Assembly (NCBI GenBank): GCA_947503365.1
Contig: CANNDT010000036.1
Location: forward strand, 1 to 41,023
Direction: 5' to 3'
DNA: 41,023 nt
DNA from: CANNDT01 sp945876205
GTDB lineage: Bacteria; Acidobacteriota; Vicinamibacteria; Vicinamibacterales; UBA2999
A program made the translations under genes and the position numbers. Under the pieces are notes generated by a model. The model made no database searches and was not told the DNA's origin. It saw only the letters and a program-made list of their open reading frames with translations. Shown here piece by piece: positions 22,689-32,300 of this stretch (the first letter of the stretch is position 1; each line of letters starts with the position of its first letter).

Positions 22689-23615
22689 ATGCCTTCTACA
22701 GCGACGACACACCGAGACACCGAGACACCGAGGTCTAGTTTTTTTGGAAAACGCATTCTCGGCGCCTCGGTGGCTCGGTGTGCCGTGGCGGTGTGTGTCG
22801 CCGCGATCGTGATGCCAGGCGTCGCGTTCGCGCAGCAGCGGCCGCTGGCGACCGAGGATCCCGAGACCGTTGGCGCGGGGCGGGTGCTGCTCGAGGCTGG
22901 GATGGACTACGCGCGCGATGCGGTGTTTCCGGTCTCCGGCCTCGAGGGACAGCTACTCAGGGTTCCGCTGATCGGCCTCAGCATCGGTGTCAGCTCCATC
23001 GCGGAGATCCAGATCGACGGCGGGCCCTACGATCGCCTGACGATTACGCAGCGCAGGCCTGCGCCGCTCAGCTCGATGCTCGAGGTGACGGGGAACTCCA
23101 CCAGCGACGTCGATGACATCGTCATTGGCACGAAGGTGCGGCTGGTGCCCGAAGGCGTGAGCCGTCCTGCGTTCGGCTTTCGTTTCGCGACCAAGCTCCC
23201 GAACGCGTCCAATGAAAACGGCCTTGGCCTCGACACGACCGACTTCTATTCGTCCCTCTTGATTGCCAAGACCGTGCAATCCGTTCGCGTCGTGAGCAAC
23301 GTCGGCCTCGCGATTCTCGGGGACGCGACGCGTGGCGACCGCCAGAATGACCTGCTGACCTACGGCATTTCCTTCGCGCGCGCCGTGACCCAGGCGGCCG
23401 AGGTGGTGGGCGAGGTCAACGGACGCGTCAACATGCGGGATACGCAGGTGCCTCCGGGTACCGAGTCGAGCAGCATCGTTCGATTCGGCACGAGATACAC
23501 CATCGGCACCTGGCGAGCGGACGCCGCGCTGATGTTCGGTGTCACGTCCTCGGATCCGTCGATTGGCGTCGCCGCCGGGTTCACCTACGTGTTCAACGCC
23601 TTCCGGGTGCCGTAA
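22689..23615 (+). CDS. Predicted outer-membrane protein of unknown function
   Basis: This 308-residue frame starts at ATG 22689 (an in-frame TTG at 22680 exists). The N-terminus MPSTATTHRDTETPRSSFFG is encoded by the left arm of a CCGAG-word repeat and looks non-functional. The signal-peptide core is AVAVCVAAIVMPGVAFAQQ. A GTG inside that core could be the true start. The mature part begins RPLATEDPETVGAGRVLLEAG and continues with alternating strands, for example FGFRFATKLP and GVAAGFTYVFNAFRVP. That suggests a 12-14 strand barrel or transporter-like porin. No named family is recognised. It is followed by dapF with a one-base overlap. Confidence 0.7.
   Translation: MPSTATTHRDTETPRSSFFGKRILGASVARCAVAVCVAAIVMPGVAFAQQRPLATEDPETVGAGRVLLEAGMDYARDAVFPVSGLEGQLLRVPLIGLSIGVSSIAEIQIDGGPYDRLTITQRRPAPLSSMLEVTGNSTSDVDDIVIGTKVRLVPEGVSRPAFGFRFATKLPNASNENGLGLDTTDFYSSLLIAKTVQSVRVVSNVGLAILGDATRGDRQNDLLTYGISFARAVTQAAEVVGEVNGRVNMRDTQVPPGTESSSIVRFGTRYTIGTWRADAALMFGVTSSDPSIGVAAGFTYVFNAFRVP
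22703..22790. repeat. CCGAG-word inverted repeat at the 5' end of a barrel-protein gene
   Basis: The left arm holds CACACCGAGACACCGAGACA. The right arm, CCTCGGTGGCTCGGTGTG, pairs with it at 17 of 18 positions. A loop with TTTTTTT and GGAAAACG lies between them. It is the same word family as 10884-10955. Its left arm is read in the same frame there and here (RDTEAPR and RDTETPR). It lies inside the annotated coding region, so it may mark a wrongly extended gene start. Confidence 0.75.
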
Positions 23616-24439
23616 TGAGTGGTTTGCCTGTCTGCAAGGCCAACGCGTATGGCAACGATTTTCTGCTGGTACCCAGGAATCAGGCGCGCAGGGGCGCCGA
23701 TCGCCTGGCGAAGCACATGTGCGATCGTCATCGCGGCATCGGCGCCGACGGCCTGATCCTGTACGAGCTCCAGGACCGCGGCGCGACGATGGAGCTGGTG
23801 AATGCCGATGGGAGTCCGTCGGAGCTTTCGGGCAATGGACTGCGGTGCCTGGCGGCCCTCGTCGCCCGTGAGCAGAAGCTCGAGCCCGGCGCCGTGATCA
23901 CGGTTCAGACGGGGGCGGGCGTCAAGACGCTGGAGCTGCTCGCCCGCGATCGCCAGGCATTCACATTCCGCGCGGCGCTCGGTCAGCCGGCCGATCTTCG
24001 CGAGGTGAAGATTCCGGTGCTTGGCGAAACCGTGACGGCATCGGTGCTCAACATGGGCAACCCGCAATGCGTCGTCCTGGGCGATCTCCCGGCGCAGGAT
24101 CGTTTCGTGCGCCTGGGACCGGCGCTGTCAACGCATGCGATGTTTCCGGCAGGCACCAACGTCGAATTTGCGAAGGTTGAGGCCCCCGATCGCGTCCGGA
24201 TCATGATCTGGGAGCGGGGCGTCGGTCCGACGACATCGTCCGGCACCGGATCGTCCGCATCAGCCGTCGCCGCCGCGGCGCATGGCGGAGCCGCGAAGAG
24301 CGTAGACGTCGTCGCCCCCGGCGGCACGCAGCGCGTCGAGTGGCGCGATGATGGTGTCTATCTCACCGGATGGGCCGCCATCGTCCTCGATGGCGAGTGG
24401 TGGGGAGCCGGGCGCTTCGCCTGCGCGGAGATCACCTAA
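23615..24439 (+). CDS. dapF: Diaminopimelate epimerase homologue with both catalytic Cys replaced by Ser
   Basis: This 274-residue protein follows DapF along its whole length: KANAYGNDF, HRGIGADG, NADGSPSELSGNG, LNMGNPQCV, FPAGTNVEF, ERGVGPTTSSGTG and VYLTG. DapF converts LL- to meso-diaminopimelate for lysine and peptidoglycan, using two cysteines as acid and base. The first lies in the Cys-Gly-Asn-Gly motif and the second in Ala-Cys-Gly-Thr-Gly. Here they are Ser72 (codon TCG) and Ser209 (codon TCC); neither is one base from Cys by sequencing ambiguity alone. The fold and substrate-binding residues appear intact. It may be a real serine variant, an enzyme with another substrate, or inactive. 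The last residues (WWGAGRFACAEIT) are atypical and abut the foreign island. Confidence 0.85.
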   Translation: MSGLPVCKANAYGNDFLLVPRNQARRGADRLAKHMCDRHRGIGADGLILYELQDRGATMELVNADGSPSELSGNGLRCLAALVAREQKLEPGAVITVQTGAGVKTLELLARDRQAFTFRAALGQPADLREVKIPVLGETVTASVLNMGNPQCVVLGDLPAQDRFVRLGPALSTHAMFPAGTNVEFAKVEAPDRVRIMIWERGVGPTTSSGTGSSASAVAAAAHGGAAKSVDVVAPGGTQRVEWRDDGVYLTGWAAIVLDGEWWGAGRFACAEIT

Positions 24440-24884
24440 CCTGTATCAGCAGGATACCGTGTTGCAGCATTCGCGCATGTTCGGGTTCCGGCCGATCGAG
24501 GATCTCACCGTCACGCGTTTCTACACCGAGCCGGCGATCATGGAAGACGGGTATGAATTCGAGTGGAAGGCTGCGCGAGCAGCGCTGAGCCACTCTGGAA
24601 CGAACGAGTCAGAGCGTGGAAGTGTCTGGTGCCTCGTTCGTGAAGACCGGAATGCGAGCCGGTTTGTTGGCGGTCCGCGGCGATCGTTCTACGACAGCCC
24701 CGATACCAGCCAGCGAGAGGGCGTCATCGCCCGTAAAGTAGCCTTGGACAGCCCGATGCTGATGTTGTTCAGGCAGAACGGTCTGGTCGAACAAGGCTGG
24801 CGCGGGACACCGTTCTTCTGGCCTGTGATTTGGGTGCAGAAGAACGTCAAGACTGCGATCTTCGCGCAGGAAACGATGGCATAG
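24438..24884 (+). pseudogene. 5'-truncated helicase-like remnant, C-terminal part
   Basis: The frame begins NLYQQDTVLQHSRMFGFR directly at the dapF stop codon. The Q-H-S-R-M-F-G-x-R string resembles motif VI of superfamily 2 helicases (arginine finger region), specifically as I recall it in large Z1/DEAD-type helicases of defence loci. It continues DLTVTRFYTEPAIMED and ends PFFWPVIWVQKNVKTAIFAQ at 24882. About 147 residues remain, whereas such proteins run to 700 or more. No upstream helicase motifs exist, because the space is occupied by dapF in another frame. Internal starts (GTG 24459, preceded by AGGA, or ATG 24477) could still allow a short protein. A small self-standing gene cannot be excluded. 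Confidence 0.5.
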
Positions 24885-24918
24885 GCCGTCCCCACGCTCT
24901 GCTAGAATTCTGCCTTCA

Positions 24919-27696
24919 ATGGCCAAGGCTCCGAAGGCGAAGAAACCTGCCGGGAAAGTCGCCGACAGCTACGTTCATCCGACCGATACCGTCCCGATGC
25001 GGCCCGAGATCGGGACACAGGCGAACTTTCGAAAGAAGAAGGCGCCACGGACGTATCGCTACGATTCGTCTCTGTCGCCTGAACTCGAGTGGGACGGCGC
25101 CACTGGACGCGAAGTGGGCGAATGGCTCATCGGGGTGATCGATCGTGCGGCGCTGCTGGACGCGCCGCACGTGTTCGCCAAGCCAGAGGAACTCAAGGAC
25201 GCGGGTGGCGCGATAGTGCTGTCTGTCTCATCGCTTCAGGAAGCCGTCGCCGCGCTGAAGCGTTTGACCAAGCCGTTCCTGAACTGGGCCGGCAAAGCCG
25301 AGCGTCTGTCGTTCGACGTTCCGACGCTCCCGCTCTTCGTGCACGAGCGCCTCTCCACGCAAAAGATCGTCCAGACGCTGCTCGGTCACAAAACGGACAA
25401 ACAGGTCGACATGTTCGATCTGTTCGGCGACCCCCACCGCTCCGTCGTCGACCAGACGCTGCATGCGTATGAGTACCCAGACAAGTGGGTGAATCGCCTG
25501 ATTCTCGGCGACTCGCTCGTTGTAATGAACTCACTGCTGCACTACGAGGGGCTGGGCGGCCAGGTGCAGATGATCTACATCGACCCGCCGTACGGCGTGA
25601 AGTTTGGCAGCAACTTCCAGCCGTTCGTTCGGAAGCGCGACGTCTCGCACAACGACGACGAGGACCTGACGCGCGAGCCGGAGATGGTGAAGGCGTACCG
25701 CGACACGTGGGAGTTGGGGCTGCACTCGTACCTGGCCTACATGCGTGATCGCCTGCTTCTCGCGCGCGATCTACTTACGCCGAGCGGCAGCGTATTCGTG
25801 CAGATCAGCGACGACAACCTGCATCACGTTCGCGAATTGATGGACGAAGTATTCGGAGCCGAGAATCTGATGTCAGTCATCGTCTTTTACAAGACGACTG
25901 GGCAGGCGACAGAGACTCTCCCGCAAACGAAGGACTTCTTGCTGTGGTACGCGCGTGATATTTCGAAGGCGAAGTTTAGGCAACTCTTTGTCGAGAAGCC
26001 TTTGAAAGAAGTAATAGAAACCGCGTACGACTGGCTGGAATCGCCGACTGGCGAGCGGCGGCCCATGACGAGCGGCGACCGCGAGCGGCTTGAGAAGCTG
26101 CTCGAGACCGGATGGCGCGTTTGCACGCTGGGGGCTCTGACGTCGAAAGGCGAGAGTCTAAAACCACCGCGACCCTTTGAATTCGGCGGGCGACAGTGGG
26201 GGCCGAATGCAGGGTCGCATTGGAAGACCACTGTGGACGGGTTAGAGCAGTTACGAGCCGCGAACAGACTCGGCATAAAGGGAAATTCACTGCGTTACGT
26301 TCGCTACTATGGGGACTTTCCCGTCTTCAATTTGAGCGACATTTGGCAGGATGTTGCTTTCGGCGGGTTCGTCAGCGAAGAGAAGTTGTATGTGGTTCAG
26401 ACGGCGACGCGAGTTCTCGAGCGCTGCATTTTAATGACAACCGACCCTGGTGATCTCGTGCTGGATCCCACTTGCGGAAGCGGCACATCAGCATACGTCT
26501 CGGAGCGATGGGGCCGTCGCTGGATCACGATCGACACGAGCCGCGTGCCACTCGCGCTTGCTCGTCAGCGCCTGCTGACCGCTACGTACGACTACTACCA
26601 GCTCAAAGAACGAGAGCGCGGCCCGGGCGGCGGGTTCGTCTACACTCGCAAGCAGAACAAGAAAGGCGAAGAAGTCGGCGGCATCGTGCCGCATGTCACG
26701 CTCAAGAGCATCGCGAACAACGAACCACCAGATCAGGAAGTGCTCGTTGATCGGCCGGAGATCGACAAGAGAATCGTTCGCGTCACGGGTCCCTTTGCAT
26801 TCGAAGCGACGATTCCAGCGCCGATAGACTGGGAAGGCGATGGCATCGAAGACTCGGGCAGCGAGCAGGCGGAGGAGTACGGGTCGTTCGTCGAGCGCAT
26901 GATCGAAGTCCTCCGTCGCTCGCCCGTACTGCATCTGCCGAAAGGTCAGACGGTGACTCTTGGCAACATCCGGCCGCCGGCGAAGTCGTTGTCGTTGTCA
27001 GCCGAAGGCGTTGCCATCAATGGCGAACCGAAAGCCGTCGCGTTTGTGTTCGGCCCCGAGAACGGCGCGATTAGCGAGAAGCTCGTGTACTCGGCCCTCC
27101 AGGAAGCGCAACTCAAGAGCTACACGCACCTCTACGTCATCGGCTTCGCCATCCAGCCGCACGCACGCGAGTTCATCGAGAAATCGATCGACATGGGCCT
27201 CGTGCCGGCCACCTACGTTCAGGCCACGCCGGACCTGATGATGGGCGACCTGTTGAAGAACATGCGGTCGAGTCAGATCTTCAGCGTGTGTGGTTTGCCG
27301 GACGTGGAGATCCACCGTGCGAAACCAGAGAAGCATGGTGATCCGGACCGCTTCGAAGTGGAGTTGATGGCCCTCAATACCTTCGATCCGATCACAATGG
27401 ACACAGACAAGCGGCAAGGGAACGACGTGCCCTGCTGGATGCTGGACGCGGACTACAACGGCCTCTGCTTCCGCGCGTCACAGGTGTTCTTCCCGCGCAC
27501 GGCGGCGTGGAACGATCTGAAGAAGGCGCTGAAGGGCGATTACGACGACACAGTCTGGGACCACCTCGCTGGCACCCGCAGCGCGCCCTTCGAAGCGGGC
27601 GACCAAAAGCAGATCGCCGTGAAGGTGATCGACGACCGCGGCAACGAGCTACTCGTCGTCAAGCCCCTGTCAGGCAACGGGACTAGCCAATCATGA
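24919..27696 (+). CDS. Large type III-like adenine-specific DNA methyltransferase (Mod)
   Basis: This 925-residue protein starts at ATG 24919, with TAGAAT at 24903-24908 as a possible -10. A 200-residue N-terminal region of unknown fold precedes the catalytic motif IV, DPPYG, at 222-226. Motif I appears later as LDPTCGSGT at 515-523. This circular order (IV before I) is the beta class of N6-adenine methyltransferases used by type III Mod subunits. A C-terminal extension of about 350 residues (600-925) is much longer than in classical Mod (about 650 in all) and has no recognised motif. It should methylate adenine in a specific site and guide the partner nuclease. It overlaps the next gene by ATGA. 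Rows at 25981 and 26281 are only 45% and 48% G+C by count, unlike the flanks. Confidence 0.88.
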   Translation: MAKAPKAKKPAGKVADSYVHPTDTVPMRPEIGTQANFRKKKAPRTYRYDSSLSPELEWDGATGREVGEWLIGVIDRAALLDAPHVFAKPEELKDAGGAIVLSVSSLQEAVAALKRLTKPFLNWAGKAERLSFDVPTLPLFVHERLSTQKIVQTLLGHKTDKQVDMFDLFGDPHRSVVDQTLHAYEYPDKWVNRLILGDSLVVMNSLLHYEGLGGQVQMIYIDPPYGVKFGSNFQPFVRKRDVSHNDDEDLTREPEMVKAYRDTWELGLHSYLAYMRDRLLLARDLLTPSGSVFVQISDDNLHHVRELMDEVFGAENLMSVIVFYKTTGQATETLPQTKDFLLWYARDISKAKFRQLFVEKPLKEVIETAYDWLESPTGERRPMTSGDRERLEKLLETGWRVCTLGALTSKGESLKPPRPFEFGGRQWGPNAGSHWKTTVDGLEQLRAANRLGIKGNSLRYVRYYGDFPVFNLSDIWQDVAFGGFVSEEKLYVVQTATRVLERCILMTTDPGDLVLDPTCGSGTSAYVSERWGRRWITIDTSRVPLALARQRLLTATYDYYQLKERERGPGGGFVYTRKQNKKGEEVGGIVPHVTLKSIANNEPPDQEVLVDRPEIDKRIVRVTGPFAFEATIPAPIDWEGDGIEDSGSEQAEEYGSFVERMIEVLRRSPVLHLPKGQTVTLGNIRPPAKSLSLSAEGVAINGEPKAVAFVFGPENGAISEKLVYSALQEAQLKSYTHLYVIGFAIQPHAREFIEKSIDMGLVPATYVQATPDLMMGDLLKNMRSSQIFSVCGLPDVEIHRAKPEKHGDPDRFEVELMALNTFDPITMDTDKRQGNDVPCWMLDADYNGLCFRASQVFFPRTAAWNDLKKALKGDYDDTVWDHLAGTRSAPFEAGDQKQIAVKVIDDRGNELLVVKPLSGNGTSQS

Positions 27697-29330
27697 TTCG
27701 CCGGATTGCCATTCGGGGCTTCAAGCGCTTCAACGACGTGGAGTTTGTACTGCCAGGCCACATCGTCGTGGCTGGACCCAACAACGCTGGAAAATCGACC
27801 CTTCTTCAGGCGATCGGGGCGTGGAGTCTGGCGCTCAATCGGTGGAAAGAACTCAACGATTTTCAACGTCATGGGGGCTTCTACACAAAAGCGCCTATCG
27901 CTCGCCAGGCGTTTTCGCCGGTTCCTGTGCGCTCGTTCGATCTGCTGTGGCGCAATCGGGCGTACGCCGGTGAGATCCGCATTTCTGTTACCACCGATGA
28001 GTGGCAGCTCACGATGACGCTCGAAGCCGATAGCACCGAACAGATCTATGTCCGTCCAGAGCCAGTCGATCCGGATCTCGTGCGCTCAATCACACTCTCT
28101 ACGTCGCTCATTCCACCGATGACGGGGCTGAGTACCGAAGAGCCTGTCTACACTAAGCCGAAGCTCGAGCAACTGCTGGGACAAGGCAAGCCAGGTGAGA
28201 TGCTCAGAAACGTTCTCGTGGGCGCGCACGAGGCTGGGGAGTCGTGGCAGCGCGTGCAGGATTCCATCCGTCGTCTCTTTGGGTACGAACTCATGCCGCC
28301 GGACGCCACGGGCGCGAATATCGTTGCCGAGTACCGGATGACGCCCGGCGGGCCGCGATTCGATGTCGCCAGCGCGGGCAGCGGATTTCAGCAGGTGCTG
28401 ATGCTTCTCGCCATGCTGAACACCAGGCCCGGTTCCGTCCTGCTGCTCGATGAGCCGGATGCGCATCTGCACGTCATCCTCCAGGACGCCATCTACGGCG
28501 AGCTGCGCACGGCAGCCGCCCGTACAGGTTCTCAGCTCATCGTCGCGACGCACTCGGAAGTGATTATCGACTCAGTGGATGCGCGCGAGCTGTGCGTGCT
28601 GCTCGACCAGCCGAGGATGTTGGCCGACAACGAGGAGCGTCGAACGTTAATTGATTCCCTGCGCGTGCTCTCGAACGACGACATCATGCTGGCGTTGCAG
28701 GCACCAGGCGTGTTGTACCTCGAAGGCCACACGGATCTAGAAATCCTGCGGGCGTTTGCGCGCGTGCTGAACCATCCTGCTGAGGCGTTACTGACGACAA
28801 AGCTGTTCTGGAAACCAACGGTTGCTGACACGCAGCCAGGGAAACCCGGAATCAAGGCGCGCGAGCATTACGACGCCCTTCGGCTGGTGCGCGATCTTCC
28901 AGCTTTGGAACTCGTTGACGGCGACAGCCATGCCGGCATTCAGTCCACGCCCATCACTGGAATGGGGTTTCAGCGGCGGCGATGGAGAAGATATGAGATC
29001 GAGAGCTATCTCGTCCATCCCGCTGCGTTGACGCGTTTTGTCACGAGCCTGGTCGGCCATGCTGCGGCGGCCCCTCACGTGGACGATCTGAACAGGTATC
29101 TTCGCGACAATCTGCCGCCGGCAGTGATGGAACGGCCGCTCGAAGACTACGCGTTCTTAAACAACACGAAAGCGCGCACCGAAATTCTGCCGCAGGCGCT
29201 CAGTGCCGCAGGTCTGCCCGGCCTGCCGTATACGCGATACCACGAGATCGCTGCGGGCATGGCCATTGGCGAGGTGCACCCTGAGGTGCGCGAGACTCTG
29301 GACACCATCGTTCGCGCGTTCGGCCAATGA
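27693..29330 (+). CDS. OLD-like AAA ATPase with C-terminal Toprim nuclease motifs
   Basis: This 545-residue protein begins MIRRIAIRGFKRFNDVEF, the typical SMC/RecF-like start. Walker A is GPNNAGKST (28-36). The signature-like region GSGFQQVLMLLAML leads to Walker B LLLDEPDAHLH (Asp253, Glu254), and IVATHSEVIIDSV is the H-loop. After that, LYLEGHTDLEIL (Glu344, Asp348) and VDGDSH (Asp409, Asp411) fit the Glu and DxD metal ligands of a Toprim domain, with RRYEIESYLVHP beyond. This is the domain order of OLD-family nucleases, as in GajA-like proteins. It is joined to Mod upstream and to the helicase-nuclease downstream by ATGA overlaps. A role as sensor or second nuclease of a restriction complex is inferred. 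Confidence 0.85.
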   Translation: MIRRIAIRGFKRFNDVEFVLPGHIVVAGPNNAGKSTLLQAIGAWSLALNRWKELNDFQRHGGFYTKAPIARQAFSPVPVRSFDLLWRNRAYAGEIRISVTTDEWQLTMTLEADSTEQIYVRPEPVDPDLVRSITLSTSLIPPMTGLSTEEPVYTKPKLEQLLGQGKPGEMLRNVLVGAHEAGESWQRVQDSIRRLFGYELMPPDATGANIVAEYRMTPGGPRFDVASAGSGFQQVLMLLAMLNTRPGSVLLLDEPDAHLHVILQDAIYGELRTAAARTGSQLIVATHSEVIIDSVDARELCVLLDQPRMLADNEERRTLIDSLRVLSNDDIMLALQAPGVLYLEGHTDLEILRAFARVLNHPAEALLTTKLFWKPTVADTQPGKPGIKAREHYDALRLVRDLPALELVDGDSHAGIQSTPITGMGFQRRRWRRYEIESYLVHPAALTRFVTSLVGHAAAAPHVDDLNRYLRDNLPPAVMERPLEDYAFLNNTKARTEILPQALSAAGLPGLPYTRYHEIAAGMAIGEVHPEVRETLDTIVRAFGQ

Positions 29331-32300
29331 GCGAATTCGAGGTTCCGCAGCCGATCATCTGTTCGCCATTTGAGGAGCCGAGCAGGCATTGGCATCTCGA
29401 AGACGGCACGTCACCCACCGAGCCGATGCTCGGCCGTCGCCCTGCTCACTACTTTTATCGCGAGCCAGGCGGCGAAACGGACGAAGGGGCTCCGACCGGT
29501 ACGCTCATTGAGCTGAAGCTCGTCAACCTGGTGCGTGCGCGTCTGACAGACTGGCGCCGCGCGGGCTATCCCGGCGTGACGGCGACGACACTGGAGCTGC
29601 TGGACTACTGGCGCCGCGACGGGCGCGCCTTCCGTCCGTTCTTCGCGCAGCTCGAAGCGGTTGAGACGATCATCTTTCTGAATGAGGCGAGACGGGACTA
29701 CCTGCAGGGCATCGAGATTCCGCGCGACGAGCCAAGCGACAAACAGAAGGCCGAACTCGGCCACAAGGCGTTCCAGCGTTACGCCTGCAAGATGGCCACA
29801 GGGTCTGGCAAGACGACGGTGATGGGGATGCTCTCGTCCTGGAGCATTCTCAATAAGGTTCACGACCGGTCCAACGCCCGTTACTCCGATGTCGTTCTCG
29901 TCGTCTGTCCCAACGTCACCATTCGAAGCCGCCTCGCTGAGCTCGATCCGAAGCTGTCCGATGCGAGCATCTATCGCAAGTCCGATCTGGTCCCGCCGCA
30001 CCTCATGCCCGATCTCACGCAGGGCCGAGTGGTCGTCACTAACTGGCACGTCTTCGAGCCCCACAGCAGTCAGACGGGCGGTGTGAGCGCACGAGTGTCC
30101 AAAGCCGGTCGACGCGAGGTGGTGGCGGAGCTGATTACCATTTCCTCAAAGACCACCACGGCCCGCGGCCGGCGGTATCTCACTGCCGACGAATTCGCTC
30201 GCCAGGTATCGGCGGGGATGATCGATGTCAGAGACGAGGATCGCGACAAAGACGGCAACCTCGTTCGTGCGTTTGTTTCCCGTGAGCGGTACGTCGAGAG
30301 CGACACGGCGCTAGTCAATCGCGTGCTTGATGGGGAAGCGCGCGGCAGGAAAAACATCCTCGTCCTCAACGACGAGGCACATCATGCGTATCGCATCCGG
30401 AAAGATGAGCCAGACCCCGACGAGACAGATCTCCTTGGCGACGAGGACGATGTAGACGAGTTCTACCAGGAAGCGACGATCTGGATCGACGGACTTGATC
30501 GCATCAACAAGCTGCGCGGGATCAACTTCTGCGTGGACCTCTCCGCAACGCCGTACTTCCTGGGCCGCGTCGGTCAGGACGCGAACCGTCCATTTCCGTG
30601 GGTGGTCAGCGACTTCTCTCTGACGGACGCGATCGAATCCGGTCTCGTGAAGATCCCACAACTTGCCGTTCGCGACACCACCGGCGCCGCGATTCCTGGC
30701 TACTTCAACATCTGGCGCTGGATTCTTCCCCAGCTCAGTCCCTCCGAGCGCGGTGGCAAGAAGGGGTCGCCGAAGCCCGAGGCTATTCTGAAGTGGGCGA
30801 ATACGCCGATCTCGATGCTCGGCGGTCTCTGGGAGCAGGATCTTGCCGAGTGGGCGAAGTCGATCGATGATCCGCGGCCGCCGGTCTTCATTCTGGTGTG
30901 CAAGAACACGGCGATCGCGAAAGTCGCCTACGAGTGGCTAGGAGAAAACAAGCCGCCGATGGGCGTCCCACCGGCGAAGATTCCTGGTTTCCTGAACACC
31001 GCGGACCGTATCAACACGATTCGCGTGGACTCGAAGGTCGTGAACGAGACCGACACGGGTCATGCGAAGAGTGATGAATCGCAGTGGATGCGCTTCACGC
31101 TGGACACGGTCGGAAAGACCGCGTGGCCGCGCGATCTGCAGGGCCGGCCGATCTACCCGGAGGGATTCGAGGAGCTGGCGAAGAAGCGTGAGCAACCGCT
31201 GCACCCTCCTGGGCGCGACGTCCGCTGCATCGTCTCTGTTGGCATGCTCACCGAAGGCTGGGACTGCAACACCGTCACGCACATCGTCGGTCTGCGTCCG
31301 TTCATGTCGCAGCTTCTGTGTGAGCAGGTGGTCGGTCGAGGCCTGCGACGCCGGACGTACGAGCTGGCGGACAACGGGCTGATGACGGAGGAAGTCTCTA
31401 AGATTTTCGGTGTGCCATTCCAGGTGATTCCGTTTAAGGCCACCACGACTGGCAACCCCAAGCCGCCGCAGAAACGGCATCACGTGCACGCCGTGCCGGC
31501 GCGCGCGCAGTTCGAGATTCAGTTCCCTCGAGTCGAGGGATATCGGCAGGCGATTCGTAATCGCGTGTCCGTGGACTGGGGCGCCGTCGCTCCGCTGTGG
31601 CTGGATCCCGCAAAGATTCCGCCTGAAGTTCAGGTGAAAGCCTCACTACCGACTAACACCGGGCGTCCATCCCTCAGCGGCCCGGGCAAGCTTGAAAGCG
31701 TCGATCTCAACCCGTATCGATCGGGGCGTCGTGTCCAGGAACTCGTCTTCGAGTTAGCGAAGGACTTGACGCGCGAGTACGTGAAAAGCAGCTTGTGCGA
31801 GGCAACACCTCACGTCCTCTTCCCGCAGCTCGTGCGCATTGTTGAGAAGTACGTCGCCGATAAAGTGACGCCGATCGCGCCGGCGGAGCGCGTCGATCTG
31901 TTTCTTTCGCCGTACTATGGCTGGGCGATCGAGCGTCTGGTCGAGGCGATTCGGCCCGACACGTCGCAGGGCGAAGCTCCGGAGGTGCCGCGGTATGAGA
32001 CGAGCCGTGGTCCCGGCTCGACGGCAGACGTGGACTACTGGACGAGCAAGGATGTGCGCGAGGTGGTTCGGAGTCAGGTCAACTACGTTGTGGCTGATAC
32101 CAAGAAGTGGGAGCAGGAAGCGGCCTATCACATCGACACGCACGCCGCCGTAGAGGCATTTGTCAAGAACGCTGGGTTGGCCTTCGCGATTCCTTATCTC
32201 CACAACGGTCAGCCGCACGATTACATCCCGGACTTCATCATCCGGCTCAAGACGACGCCGGTGATCCATCTGATTCTTGAGACGAAGGGATTCGACGATC

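Noticed and set aside
23615..24439. dapF cysteine loss as a sequencing error
   Set aside because: Two separate, distant codons are serine (TCG and TCC) within intact reading frame and motifs, so two coincident errors are unlikely.
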